Shown here: positions 35,064 through 45,750 of the stretch, one piece after another
Layout: each line of letters opens with the position of its first letter
Numbering within the stretch: position 1 is the stretch's first letter
DNA from: Sphagnum compactum
Taxonomy: Eukaryota > Bryophyta > Sphagnopsida > Sphagnales
Length of the DNA stretch: 64,000 nt
Direction of reading: 5' to 3'
NCBI GenBank assembly: GCA_965153455.1
Contig: OZ234495.1
Span: forward strand, 21,510,875-21,574,874
The notes under the pieces: generated by a model
What the model was told of the DNA's origin: nothing
Databases searched by the model: none
The model's input: the letters and a program-made list of their open reading frames with translations, nothing else
Translations under genes and position numbers: made by a program

Positions 35064-35375
35064 TTACTCAACACACCGCAACCAACACAGATAGATTACA
35101 TGTTCATTTGATGAATTTTTGAGTTCTCTCACAGACGTGATATCCCAAATTAAGCTAGTAGAGAATCTCAATCTTCGCACATTGGGCTTGGAGAGTGGTG
35201 TGGAATCAGCTTGAGTTTGTACCAAACCTGTTTGAGATGTTTGGCCCCGGCTGTACAAGAGGTGCCACAACAGTTTGCTAGTACCAACAATGCTGATGGT
35301 AACACCGCTGAGAATCAGCCCCGTAGTCAATGTGGAAACATTGCCAGAGCCTGATGTGGTCGATGTGCTCCCCAT
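35064..35375 (-). CDS. Family M copy 7: open frame with altered C-terminus
   Basis: The start MGSTSTTSGSGNVSTLTTG and the membrane segment LILSGVTISIVGTSKLLWHL match copy 5. One base fewer near residue 50 shifts the frame, so the usual stop is skipped and the ORF runs on to 103 residues with a tail unlike any other copy. The leader intron has an intact GTAAGTG donor (about 35683) and a TACAG acceptor near 35425. If the exon is spliced at the shared CAG/GTTTGG site near the tail, the frameshift would be intronic and harmless. Likely product: a single-pass small membrane protein of unknown function. Confidence 0.45.
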   Translation of the reverse strand: MGSTSTTSGSGNVSTLTTGLILSGVTISIVGTSKLLWHLLYSRGQTSQTGLVQTQADSTPLSKPNVRRLRFSTSLIWDITSVRELKNSSNEHVIYLCWLRCVE

Positions 35376-35421
35376 CGATCTGAATCTCCTTTCGCAATTC
35401 AATTCAACAGCAGTTCACAAG

Positions 35422-35800
35422 ACTCTGTACATGACAAGCGCACCAAATTAGATCCTTCTATTAACCTGAGTCAGTTCTCGCTCTGTCTCCCTCTCTCGTC
35501 GATAACTACTGCTTTCATCTTTCCCTCACTATGTTACGTCAAACATAGGAATAACACTCACAAAATTGACTTAGGGCAATCAACTCAGCAATCCAGAATC
35601 TTCACATTCAAGCCCAATAAATTGCTAGAGTTACGTTCTCAGGGGATTGTTGCTAGTTCCAATGCTATTGAAATTGCACTTACAAAGGCACAGGTCATTC
35701 ACCGAATCACAGAAAGAACGAAAATCTCTGGAATTGCTGCGACAAGCGCACGGCAAGCAAGAGACAGGCGGAGGAACTACTCGAAAATGACTAACACGCT
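35422..35800 (-). promoter_or_regulatory. Leader intron and leader exon of M copy 7
   Basis: Donor GTAAGTG intact, acceptor side TACAG. Very similar to 27115-27540. The plus-strand frame 35622-35882 is antisense to it. Confidence 0.5.
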
Positions 35801-35884
35801 GGTCTGTGACAGCTTTAAGGCCCGCAAGTTTCTCTTCTGGTATCTATGTCACAGGCCTGAACTATCTACAGAGCTTAGGTAGAC

Positions 35885-36245
35885 TAGGATGGAGGTTAGG
35901 TGACCCTAGGTGAAAAGTGTAGGAAGCCTACGAAATGGCTAGGTCACCTGGTGCCATGAAATTTTGAGAAAGAGGTTAGGTACCCTAGCATCACAGCTAC
36001 CCCAGGCTACTGAAGTGAATTTTTCCTATCTTTGGAAAATTGCTGCTCTTTTGAATTCTGTTGATCAGGATTATAGGTAGCAGGAGTTTCCACCAAACCC
36101 TAGCAGCTTAGCAGCTAAGCAAAGTTGTGCTCTTAGCTCTTAGCAATTTATTTGTTAGTTTTTGTGGGAAAAGATATCCTGAAGTGTTCCTTGAAACATG
36201 GTATTTGGAGAAATGCAACACTCCACATTTTTTCATAGCAACACT
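35885..36245. other. Spacer without recognised feature
   Basis: Contains phrases ('ggttaggt', 'gaaaagtgt') shared with the dispersed fragments near 27640 and 28500. No gene supported. Confidence 0.35.
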
Positions 36246-36249
36246 CCTA

Positions 36250-37715
36250 CTTAGCAATTCAATTCTTGGTTTTGCCACAAAGAGTTAAGTCGTTCTCTTA
36301 CATGAATCACTACCGTAATTTTGAACACAATGAAAGAGGATGCAACTTTAAAACTAGAGACTTGGGTCTCTATGTTTTGGAAAGACTGTGTGAAGAGAAA
36401 CATAGGAACGTAGTCAAACCCCTCTTCTAAGGAATAGTTGGTAGATGTTGAAGTCATAAGAACATTGATGGTGCACAGAGAATTAAGGTGATGAATTATG
36501 ATAATGTAATTCTGAATTGGGACAGACCACCAGCATTCCTTCTTTTGCATTGCTTCAATCTTAGTTTATTTTTTAGCCATGTTACACCATTGTCGCAGGT
36601 ATTCGTCATTTCTCTTTGTATTCAAGTCAAACTATTGATATACATGAAATAAAGATAAGCAACAACTCCCAATATGTGTAGGTCTGATTTCTTATTACTA
36701 CAGCCAAGCCATTAGAATGCCATCAGTAATGTTGAGCTTGCACAATGTAACCCTTCAAAATTACCTCATATCAGGGACATATTTAGGAAAGTGTTAAAAT
36801 GCTAAAGAAGCTTGTAATTTCCATATTTCTTGGTAGAAGTGATTCTTGATAATGCCATCATTATATATCTAAGTTCTTCCAGTTTTGTCATCAAACTTGG
36901 TTGTAATGTTCTTTGGGGTGGAATCAGCAATTTCTGCATTTGAGCATTAGCTAGCATTCATGTTCCATCCAAGAAGCAACTGTACTGCAATGAGAAAATT
37001 CTTGTCTGCCTTCTTCCTTGTCTTTGGATCACTGCAGTGGAGACAAGTTGGGAAATCTCTTTAGTATATTAAATTTGTACTGTATGATGTTCAACCAAAA
37101 TATTTAATCTCATGTAATCACCTTGTCTTGACATTGCCCCTTGAAGAGCAGTAACACCATCCTTAAAAGTAGAATCCTATGAAACTGGGAGACTGTAATC
37201 TGATACTAGTATCCTCCAAGATTACACACATATAAATTTTAGACCAATGCATTGACAACATGTTGCACCGCATAAGGTTCTAATGCATAGATATGCCATA
37301 ACAAAACAACTTGGAAAGGCAAAGAAATGCAAACACACATGCCCAAATTCATCGTGTCGTATGTTCTCTGGCGCAAGTGTATGATGACATATCTGTCTCC
37401 CTTCTAATTGCACATAATGTGTCAGCATCTCTGTAGCTTCCATGGTAATGGCACACAAATAACAGGGTCAGTGGTCTTACAATCTCCATTGCCCATGCAA
37501 AACTTAGACGGAGAGAAACGCTGTCCTAATAACCACAACTTCATTTCTGAAACTTGGTTAAATTTTATCTAAGATGTTAAGATTATGCAATGTTCATCAC
37601 TGTAAAACCAAGATGTAAGTGAAGTGACAGTAACCTGCACAAGCTGCCGATTTCCAGCAATTGCATTTGTATCATTCATTTCTCCAAGTACAATGTTGCA
37701 AAACATTTGAGAATT
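36250..37715 (-). pseudogene. Exon-like fragments of an unknown gene
   Basis: Three short minus-strand segments look like exons. At 37635-37715, 27 codons (CNIVLGEMNDTNAIAGNRQL) between an AG and a CAG/GTTACT donor. At 37122-37176, DSTFKDGVTALQGAMSRQ between TTTCATAG and AAG/GTGATT. At about 36950-37031, after CACTGCAG, DPKTRKKADKNFLIAVQLLL followed by GWNMNAS and a stop. Phases between the second and third do not fit a simple splice. The middle one faintly recalls an ankyrin-type DGVTAL repeat; I do not claim it. The frame at 36251-36550 (99 codons) may be a further part. I infer a fragmentary or decayed gene. Confidence 0.35.
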
Positions 37716-37966
37716 CTTTTGGTGCAAAAACCAACAATTGAAGAATTCACATTATAAAAGTGTAGAACATTGCATTTCTTCAGGGTACCATGCTGGAAGG
37801 AACAATTCAAAATATTTTCTAAGCAAAATCTAGCAAATGAACTGCTAAGAATGGAGCGTTGTTTAGCCGCTGAGGTTTACGAGAAACTGTTACTAACCAA
37901 CCCACAATCCTTAATTAGGGAAAGGAGGACAGTTTCTTTTAGTAGCCAAGGGTAACAGGGACCTTA

Positions 37967-38346
37967 AGCCCACTTTACACAAGGAGTCAAGGCCAAGGTT
38001 CAACTCAAATCAAGCATTCCTATTGGTGTAAAAGTTGAAATGAACCCCAAGGGTTTTACACTGGTGTCAAGGGTGAAACAGAAAAAATCTTTCCAATCTG
38101 CCCCAAGTTACTAATAAATGCTGAACTTTATGGTCTTGTATTGACCCCAATGCCAAAAAAAAAGGATAGAACGAATTTGGGAAGCCACTTTGCAACCCTT
38201 GGGGGCCAATGTTCCAGCATTTATTAATATTCTTAACATGAATGTTCTAGCATTTATCCGTAACTTGGGGCCAAACAACAAGCCAAAAATGCTCGAAGTA
38301 TTGGCCCCACGTCTTTTCAGCCCTGACTCCTAGTCTAAATTGGGCC
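37967..38346. mobile_element. Harbinger-like MITE with TTA target duplication
   Basis: The left end reads AGCCCACTTTACACAAGGAG and the right end, complemented, GGCCCAATTTAGACTAGGAG: an imperfect terminal inverted repeat of about 25 bases continuing into GTCA. Both ends are flanked by TTA (37964-37966 and 38347-38349), the 3-bp target typical of PIF/Harbinger (Tourist) elements. The 380-base interior has no coding frame. Confidence 0.7.
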
Positions 38347-38734
38347 TTAGACTACATAACCTTTTTGACAAAACTTCAAGCCCACAAAGCCACTTACCAT
38401 TTTCCATCCACTACCTACACCTTTCAGCTGTAGCCACCTAATTTTTGTCCTAGGGTACTTACACCACTTCACCTAAGGTAAGGTTGTGACAGAGCTTGGC
38501 AATTTTGGTTCCCTAGCGATGATCGATCTTTCATTTGTGTTACTTTTCCAGAAAATGACAAAAAGTTGATTAGGTTCAAAAGCTTCAACTTCTGACCCAT
38601 ACATACGTGCAGTCCTTTTGTGTTATAATGACAAAAAGCTAACCCTAGAGCTGGGTAAGGTAAGTTTTGAAAGTTCTAACCAATAGATACGCTAGGTGAG
38701 GTGCCAGGTGAGGTTGCAGGAAGTTCTGGTACAC

Positions 38735-39550
38735 ATCACTGTTAATATTAAATTCATAACTGTATAACAATTGTAATGAATTTGTTTACATTGTGGACTG
38801 CCCGACTCCCAGCATGTCACAGGTAAGACAAGGCAATAAGAAGCTTCTTCCTGGAACAGAGGAACTCACTAGTAGTGAACTCCTATGAAAGTTAGTAACT
38901 TCCTCTATTCTAGGGAGTAAGTTCTGATTTGTTCTAGGAACTACCTATGTTCCGATTACCTTGTTTGACCTGTAAATGTTAGGCGACCAGTTGTGGTGTT
39001 TAATTCAGGGGCCAGAGTGACCCAGCAGCATCCACAGGTGAACCAGTTGGAAAAACCTGTTATGGGTTGTGGATGAGCATTGGTTTAGTTCTGGTTGGGT
39101 TTTTTTTTTAAACTCAAGCTCTAAGAAACAATTTCTCACTTTTTCTTTTATTTTTCCTGTCAGCCCCCACTTTTTTTAAAATCCCTTATGGACGTAGCTA
39201 CCTGCCGACCTCTCAACCTACCTACGTACTGACCTAAATGACCTACTAACCTAACGTAATTAATTAACTAATGTAACTCTAATCTAACTAGCGTAACCTT
39301 AACCCTAACCTACTAACCTGATTTGTATTTAAAAAATCCGCCGCCACAGCCTCTTCTCCATCTTTCTCTCTGCCTCTCTCTCTCCCTCCTCCCCTATCTC
39401 TCTGCCTCCACCCAGAAAGTCACCCCCCACCCCCCCCCCCCCCTCTCCATCTCTGCCTTTGCCCACCTCTTTTCCTTTTTTTGCATTTTCTGTTTTTTTT
39501 TGGGGGCAGAGACTCTGTTCCAACCCACGCCCGCCTCCAACCTGGTTCAG
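38735..39550 (+). repeat. Dispersed repeat family S, copy 2, with CT-rich end
   Basis: 38735-38980 matches 29500-29760 and 39005-39180 matches 30985-31150. A CTAACC/CTACC tract follows (39190-39320), then a CT-rich and C-rich block (39350-39470, including a run of about 14 C) and a perfect splice-donor sequence TTCAG/GTAAGC at 39550. The order suggests one element of about 0.8 kb or the leader end of a longer one. Confidence 0.55.
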
Positions 39551-39963
39551 GTAAGCTTTGTGTTTTGATTTTTTGCTTTTTGTTTTTGCTAACAAGTTTT
39601 TGGTTTTTTTTGCAACTAAAGAAATTTGTGAGGTTTTTGTGAATTAGATATCCACTATATATGTGTTTAGGATTAATTGTCCTGCTCAATGGTTTGTCAA
39701 CCTTCAATAAGTTGACAGATTTCAAAACACCAACATATTGATAGAATGGATACCAACAAATCCCAACAACTTGTTAGAATTGAAAACACCCACACAAATA
39801 TTTTTGATAGTAAGTTTTGTAGTCTACTTACCTTAATCCTACTTACCCAGATTTTTGGCACATACCCCTCCTAGGCACAAATATGTCTTGCATATATCCA
39901 AGAGTAAGGATAGAATAAAATATTTCAGAATTACATACTGCGAGTGTGTGCATGATCCAAGTA

Positions 39964-40630
39964 CAATAAACCCCCTTTATAACCACGTCCATTTTAGTCA
40001 CATTTTTGTTTGTCACATATTTTTTGGTTAATCATTCATTTTAGTCAGAAACACCACTTTTTAGAGTCACTATTACATTCGTTAATAGCACAAAATATTT
40101 GCAAAGCTTTCTTTATAATTTGACTATAATGGGAAAGTCTAGGGCAAATATTAAAGTTTTGTAAAGTGTAGTTCCCTTTGGCAATGTTAGTGTTGCTTTG
40201 TTTTCAAATTGTGCAAACTAAACACCAATGAATCCAGTTGAAAAAAAAAAAAAAAAACACAACTTTCTAGTACAAACAAAGAAAAGATATGCGAACTTAT
40301 CAAGAACGAAAAAAATCTAAATTAAAAAAATCTAGTTGATGATACAGAAGCTATTAATTAAGGAGCTCAAACTCAATGTAAATCATCACATTAGAACAAA
40401 CAACAATCATGACCTTCTTCAAATCTAATAATGCATAATAGAGCTTAGAATAACCCATGTAAAAAATTTAAACAATCAACACCTTTATTTTAGCATAAAA
40501 TGACTATTTTGTTAGATATTTTTGCTAATAATCACAATCTTGTAATGGTTTATATGAAATGTGACTATACACATTTAAATCACAATTGGTTAGTGTCACA
40601 CAAAAAAAGTGGTCACCCAGGGGTTTACTG
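39964..40630. mobile_element. pogo-like MITE with TA target duplication
   Basis: The left terminus is CAATAAACCCCCTTTATAAC. The right terminus, complemented, is CAGTAAACCCCTGGGTGACC; both continue with CAC. TA dinucleotides flank both sides (39962-39963 and 40631-40632). CAGTAAA-CC termini with a TA target are the hallmark of pogo-type Tc1/mariner MITEs in plants (Emigrant/Lemi1 group). Subterminal 'tttagtca' motifs recur inside. No transposase, hence non-autonomous. Confidence 0.75.
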
Positions 40631-40639
40631 TATATTGAC

Positions 40640-41188
40640 TGTTAGAAACTAAGTTAGGATAAATAATATAATTTATCCGTATTCGACGGTTATATCAGAT
40701 AAAAGATATACCCATATTTGACACTGGTTTTTACCATGGTACCAGTGAAGGTGCCAGTTCACAGCCGAGGCGTGCCACCACTGAGGCTCTCTCGGGACTC
40801 AGGAGTACAGTATTTACACTTGTTGAAAGGAAAGACAAAGGGACTCTATTATGATGCCTTGACGTCTTGTTGTTCCAAATCCCGATGCAATTCCAATTTC
40901 CTAGCCTTCGCAAGAGTACAATATAAACACTTATTGAAAGCAAGTAGAAAAAGGACTCTATTATCACGCCTTGAGTCTTGCCGTCTTGTTGTCCCGACTC
41001 CCTGGTAACTTCTTCGAAATGCCGCCTTTACCATTCTCCCAGAGTCTAGACTAGTACTTGAGCTCTAGATGTTACCGCATTAATCATTCTTAACTTTTGC
41101 GACTGTTAATGGGAGTTGCTGCCAATGGTGGGTGGCATCATGGCAAATGCAGCACGATGGGGAACAAAAACCATGCATTATGCATACA
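40640..41188 (+). mobile_element. Solo LTR with 5-bp target duplication TTGAC
   Basis: The element starts TGTTAGAAACTAAGTTAGGA and ends ATGCATACA, giving TGT...ACA termini. TTGAC occurs directly before (40635-40639) and directly after (41189-41193). It contains an internal 111-bp tandem duplication ('gagtac', 'gactctattat', 'cttgttgt' parts at 40803 and 40914). No internal retrotransposon region or second LTR is present, so recombination between two LTRs has deleted the body. It lies four bases from the pogo-like MITE. Confidence 0.8.
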
Positions 41189-41239
41189 TTGACATGATGT
41201 CAGCAGTGGACTAGTCATAGAAATAAGTTGGTGGGGATA

Positions 41240-41510
41240 CCGCCAAGGTTTTCTTTTGAATTTTGTGATGTAGCTCAAGTGGCGACCATCCATAAAACGA
41301 TTTAACCAGATTTGGATACATACTAGATATGAAAGTTTAAAAAAATCAGAATCCTTCTGTATTCTTGGCTACCTACTTGAACTTATCATAAAAATCTGAC
41401 GATTTGTATTTCTTTTTGTTTTTCAATGTGGCAAATTTGGGCCATTTTTTCCATGAAAAATATTCTGTATAAGTTGAAATCGCATGTTTCATGTCAAAAT
41501 TTAGTGAAAT
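41240..41510 (-). repeat. Dispersed repeat family R, copy 4
   Basis: The complement of this stretch matches 29185-29425 nearly throughout ('tttttatgataagttc', 'aggtagccaagaatacagaa', 'gctacatcacaaaattc'). Confidence 0.6.
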
Positions 41511-41649
41511 TTCGCCCAAAAACAAAACACTGTATACTGCCATAGGATGCGGTCTGTGACAATGCACTAATACTTAAGCAGTCCCAGCATGGTGAGTACA
41601 GACTATGGACCACACCGACACACAACTAACCTTTACAAGTTGCCATTAT

Positions 41650-41960
41650 CAGTCCTTTTCTTCCAATTTTATGATGCAGCTTTAAGCTGCCATCATCCAA
41701 AGAAGATTTAGCCAAGTTCGGCCATAAAAAAGATATGAAAGGAAATATTTTAAAGATGCTTCTATATTGTAGGCTCCCTACTGTAACCTATAATAGCAAT
41801 CTGGCAGATTTAATTGTTTTATGAAAATCTGGCGAATTTGGGCCATTTTTTATTACAATCATTTATTATACAACAAAGTTCAAGTTTTCTGGTTTAAAAT
41901 TGGAATTTTTTGTCAAAAAATTCAGTGATCAAGATTCATCGTGGTGGATGAATTTTTCCT
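41650..41960 (-). repeat. Dispersed repeat family R, copy 5
   Basis: A second, more diverged copy in direct orientation with copy 4, about 410 bases away. The complement contains 'ggctaaatcttctttggatg' and 'gcatcataaaattgg'. The adjacency suggests a tandem duplication or nested insertion. Confidence 0.55.
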
Positions 41961-43539
41961 GGACCAAAACTTGTGAGTTTCCTTAATCAAAGCTATGACC
42001 TTCTCAATTGTAGAAAAATATTTGTCGTAATCAAGTATTGTCATTTGTGGCGGTACTGACAATTTTATAGATGGAAGCTTTTATTCAGCCATTTTATTTT
42101 TCAAGTCTGACCAGTAGCTAATGTGGTTACACAGCTTAGAGTCAATCAACATATGTGACTAAAGTTTATGCATGAGGTGGGGCCAACTCAATCACTTAAA
42201 AAAAGTAACAAGTGACCACGATGGCAAGTCAATAATTCCAAATGTCCATAGAGTGGCTACAACCAAAATAATCATGATCAAAAGCAATGGTGACATGTGA
42301 GATTGCAAACATTTGGCAACATGTGGGTTTTAAAGGACTACATTTGATGACATGGAGGTTTACAAGGAGTTGTATTTGATGAAATATGGGCTAGCAAGGG
42401 AATATCTTTGGCTATAAGGTTATTGTGAGGTGCAAATATTTGGCTATAGGGATAATTATGCCTATCATTAAAGAATAAATGCATTCAATCATTTAGATTT
42501 AAATATGTAACCTTAAAACCATCCATAGAATTAATATGAAATTCAAAACCATGGACAAAAAACTAATCAAATTAAAATTACTTAAAGCTTAATCACCTTG
42601 GAAGGGATTTGAACCCCAACCCTAGAAAGGTGCTGCCCATCATATAACGAGGCCTAACCTACACCTAAACCAATTAAAATACATGCACAAAAAAATCAAT
42701 TGGAGAAACCAACCTCGAATTTCAATTGAAAATGCAATAAAACTACATGTTGTACTTCAAGTTAAACACCAAAATTTATATTCCAAATCATGTAATAATT
42801 TTGCTTCAAATGTTGAATAACACCTACACAAAACATAAAAAAGCTTAAACTTTGAAAATATTACTCATTAAAAATTACAGTCAAGGTTTAAATTAGATAA
42901 AAACTCTAAAGGTTAGGAATTGACTTGAAACCATTACCGCCATTTTCTTACGTACTTCAACATTTGTTTACTCCATGCAAAATCCATATTACAAAATTCT
43001 TACCAAGTTAAGCCCTCCTCCATGCATACCAAGTCTAAAAATGGGGATAACAAAATGAAGTAAAAAGAAACTCAAAAAATAGTATCAAACCTGAAGCCAC
43101 ATCAAAATTATGGCATATTCTATATTTATTGCAAAAACATTTGTTGTCCAAAAAAACTCACAAGCTTGGTGTTAGGCTTTAATTATGCATTTTCACAATA
43201 ATGGATTATGTCTTGCCATTTGCCAATGGCTTGCTCATAAGGGAAATTTCACAACAAAAAAAAAACGTTAATTATAAAATTCGGTACACAAATCCAAGTG
43301 CATGCGAAAATAATTTCACAACTTTTTTTTCATAAAACAAACGTTATTGAAGTTCATTCATCTTCAATGCATCTTGACCAACTTCAAAAAACTTATGGTT
43401 AAGGATGGTAGAAATGAAAAACTTGTGTTAAAGGCTAGTGACTGGGTTCAATTCATTATCCTCACAAAAAACTACCTCATAATTGTGAACCATTATCATC
43501 TTGAAAAAATGTTTCCAAATTCAGATTGTGAATTATAAC
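41961..43539. other. AT-rich spacer; tRNA-like motif at about 42596-42685
   Basis: On the minus strand at 42600-42680 the sequence TTTAGGTGTAGGTTAGGCC followed by GGGTTCAAATCCC resembles polymerase III A and B boxes, and could be a tRNA pseudogene or SINE head. No cloverleaf could be drawn with confidence. The rest holds no supported feature, though its right part may be decayed 3' sequence of the hAT gene. Confidence 0.35.
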
Positions 43540-45260
43540 AAAGCATGCACAATCTTGCCACAATCACTAACTATAAGAAGCAAAAAAGTTTGTTTCAACA
43601 AACTCAAGTGAATATGAAAAGTTTCCTTTCCTTAATAGGATTCCTAACTTAGAATTGGGGATAAACAACACCAAAAGCAATCATAATTTGATGTTCCAGG
43701 AAATGTCATTCTAGCTTAAAAATTAGGCCTTAAGTTGGCCTTTCACAACCTCTTTCAAAACATCCTTGGTAATAGGTAAAAAACCTCTAGAACTAGAATC
43801 AACATGTATCAACATGAAATTGGTAGATAGAGTATTTACCTCTAGCAATGAAAACACAAGATACTCAACAACTTCGTCACCATTTAGGTCAAAAAGTCAT
43901 GGGAAAGGTCTAACTTAAAAATTCAATAAAATTAAAATCATCGAAATCTAGATCTTCAAACTTGGCATAAGGATCACAATAAAGCATGTACAATTCATGT
44001 TGAACCAACTTTACAAAATTCACAAAATCACAAACAAAGACATCTTTACCTTATGTAATTTTGATAAGCATATGAATTATTTCAAACAAAGGAAGGATGC
44101 AACGAAGCCCAACAATGAATTCAATGTCACACATTTCATTCAAGTTTTTCAAAGCAACTTCACTTTTTGCATTGTCAACATGCATCTTCACAATTAGAAG
44201 GCAGTAAGTTGTGTATATTCGTTATGTTAGAAATAGCATGGAGATCACATTCCAAAGAAGCTTGTTTCCTTTCATGTTCATCAAGTCAGCAAGTTTTTGA
44301 AATTCTACAAACTTTTTAGGATTATGTGTAAAAAAACCATACAAATTTTATTAAATGTCATCCAACTAACACACTAGGTCTAAGTCTCATAAGGTGACCA
44401 CCATAGGATTAGTCTTGTGGGCAAAACAATGAACCCTACTCAAGAATGGGGCTACCTTTTTTTTAAATTGTAGTGTCACACTAGTTTGATGGCCTTGGAA
44501 CAAATTTGAACCATTAGAACCCATACTAACCAATTTTCATCCTAGTTCTTCCAACCCTAACCCACCAAATTCCAACAACACTTAAGCATCAAAGCAAAAA
44601 TGTTATTAAATGAAACATTGAGTTGGTCAACACAAAGGTGGATGGGGATCTTCTTCCAACTTTGGACCACATAAAGGTGGATTGAAGCCAAAGGTATTGT
44701 CAATTGATTTGACCTCATATATGTTCATGCTATGAAGGTAGTAGTTGCGAATGTAGCTTTCATAACATCTAACAACACAAATTGCATGATCTTTGCCACA
44801 ACCCAACTTGAGGAATCAAATTAGTGTTTTCTAGAAAGACTTTTCACTTTCAACAATTGCTACAAGGGCTTCAAATTTTTGTAGTCAGTTGACATTAGAT
44901 AACCATGTGAAAGAAGGTGATAAAAAGTAACAAATTGCACATAGTTTCACTTGTGGTCAATAGGGACATCACTGAAAAGATAGTCCAAGATGGACTTGTT
45001 AACTATGAGTAGTGAAAGCACATTCATGCACATAATTTTTATTATAATAGTAAAAACTAGCATCAATCTCGAACATGGATATCTTGCATTTTTGATGGCT
45101 AGCATGTTCTAGCAAACTATTTAATTTTGGAACTATGAGCTTTTCTTTTCCTTCCACATAAGTGTAAATCTTGCACATAACTTGATGCATCATACCCTTG
45201 TCATCAATTATAAACTTCACCCACGGTAGTTTAGTAGTCGAAACATTTTGAATTTTTTTA
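43540..45260 (-). pseudogene. Decayed hAT-type transposase gene 1
   Basis: Translated fragments in order on the minus strand match the plant hAT-like (DUF4371/BED-finger) transposase layout. N-terminal WVKFIIDDKGMMHQVMCKI lies near 45215, with KEKLIVPKLNSLLEHASHQK; then FVTFYHLLSHGYLMSTDYK, followed by SSWVVAKIMQFVLLDVMKAT and FIALT-like sequence. Next come HLYVVQSWKKIPIHL, a HCFAHKTN-type segment, GFFTHNPKKFVEFQKLADLM, VKMHVDNAKSEVALKNLNEM and KDVFVCDFVNFVKLVQHELY near 44000. Many stops and shifts interrupt the frame; only short ORFs (such as 44999-45220) survive. The C-terminal dimerisation region is not clear. The enzyme would have excised and inserted its element; this copy is dead. Terminal inverted repeats were not found. 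Confidence 0.75.
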
Positions 45261-45586
45261 CTCCTTCATACAACTTCCTTTTTTAGAGATTTTTTTGTGT
45301 TAGATCCTCACAAAAAATAATGGGTAGGCTTTCATCAAACAACATGGTAACATGTGGCGATGAAAAAGATGGACTAGCCTCACTTAGAGGGGTTGAAGAA
45401 ATAGGGTAGATTGGTTTGAATTTGAAGTTTTTTAGGATTTATAAAAGAGGGGCCATGGTGGTTCTAGTCATAAATGGCTTTAAATTTCAAATAACCCAAT
45501 GAAATTTTTAATTCAAAAAAATAGAATGTGGCTAAAGGGTGCAAAAATAACTTGATGATGATCAAGAAAACAAAATGTGGTTTCAA

Positions 45587-45747
45587 CACTATGCCAAAAA
45601 TGCCATTTTATGACTAACCCTATACAATTAAAAATGGATAAATGACTAAAAATGACATAAACAATAGGTTTGAATCAACTACAAATGGCATAAACGACTA
45701 ATATTGTCAATAATGACTAATCATAGAATGACATTTTTGGCATAGTG
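45587..45747. mobile_element. 161-bp CACTA-like MITE with CAA target duplication
   Basis: The left end CACTATGCCAAAAATGCCAT and the right end complemented CACTATGCCAAAAATGTCAT differ by one base in the first 20. The flanking 3 bases are CAA on both sides (45584-45586 and 45748-45750). CACTA ends and a 3-bp duplication are diagnostic of the CMC/EnSpm superfamily, while 161 bp is MITE-sized. The interior has only 'gactaa' repeats. Near-identical ends suggest recent activity. Confidence 0.85.
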
Positions 45748-45750
45748 CAA

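Larger units (their letters stand above)
31740..35830. repeat. M-F-M unit 4 (segmental duplicate of 23145-27540)
   Basis: Same order as unit 3: 'cgcagggccctt', M copy 6 (+), F copy 6 (-), about 93-bp repeats (33885-34050 and 34575-34935), M copy 7 (-), leader. Unit 4 keeps the F exon and the minus-strand leader donor intact, while unit 3 has lost both. Confidence 0.75.

Noticed and set aside
39329-39725. Open frames of 88 and 101 codons on the minus strand
   Set aside because: Translate the CT-rich and C-run tract of repeat S; low complexity Gly/Arg/Glu-rich output.
42596-42685. Possible tRNA gene on the minus strand (GGGTTCAAATCCC)
   Set aside because: A B box is present but no convincing acceptor stem or anticodon arm could be formed, so it is only noted as a tRNA-like motif.
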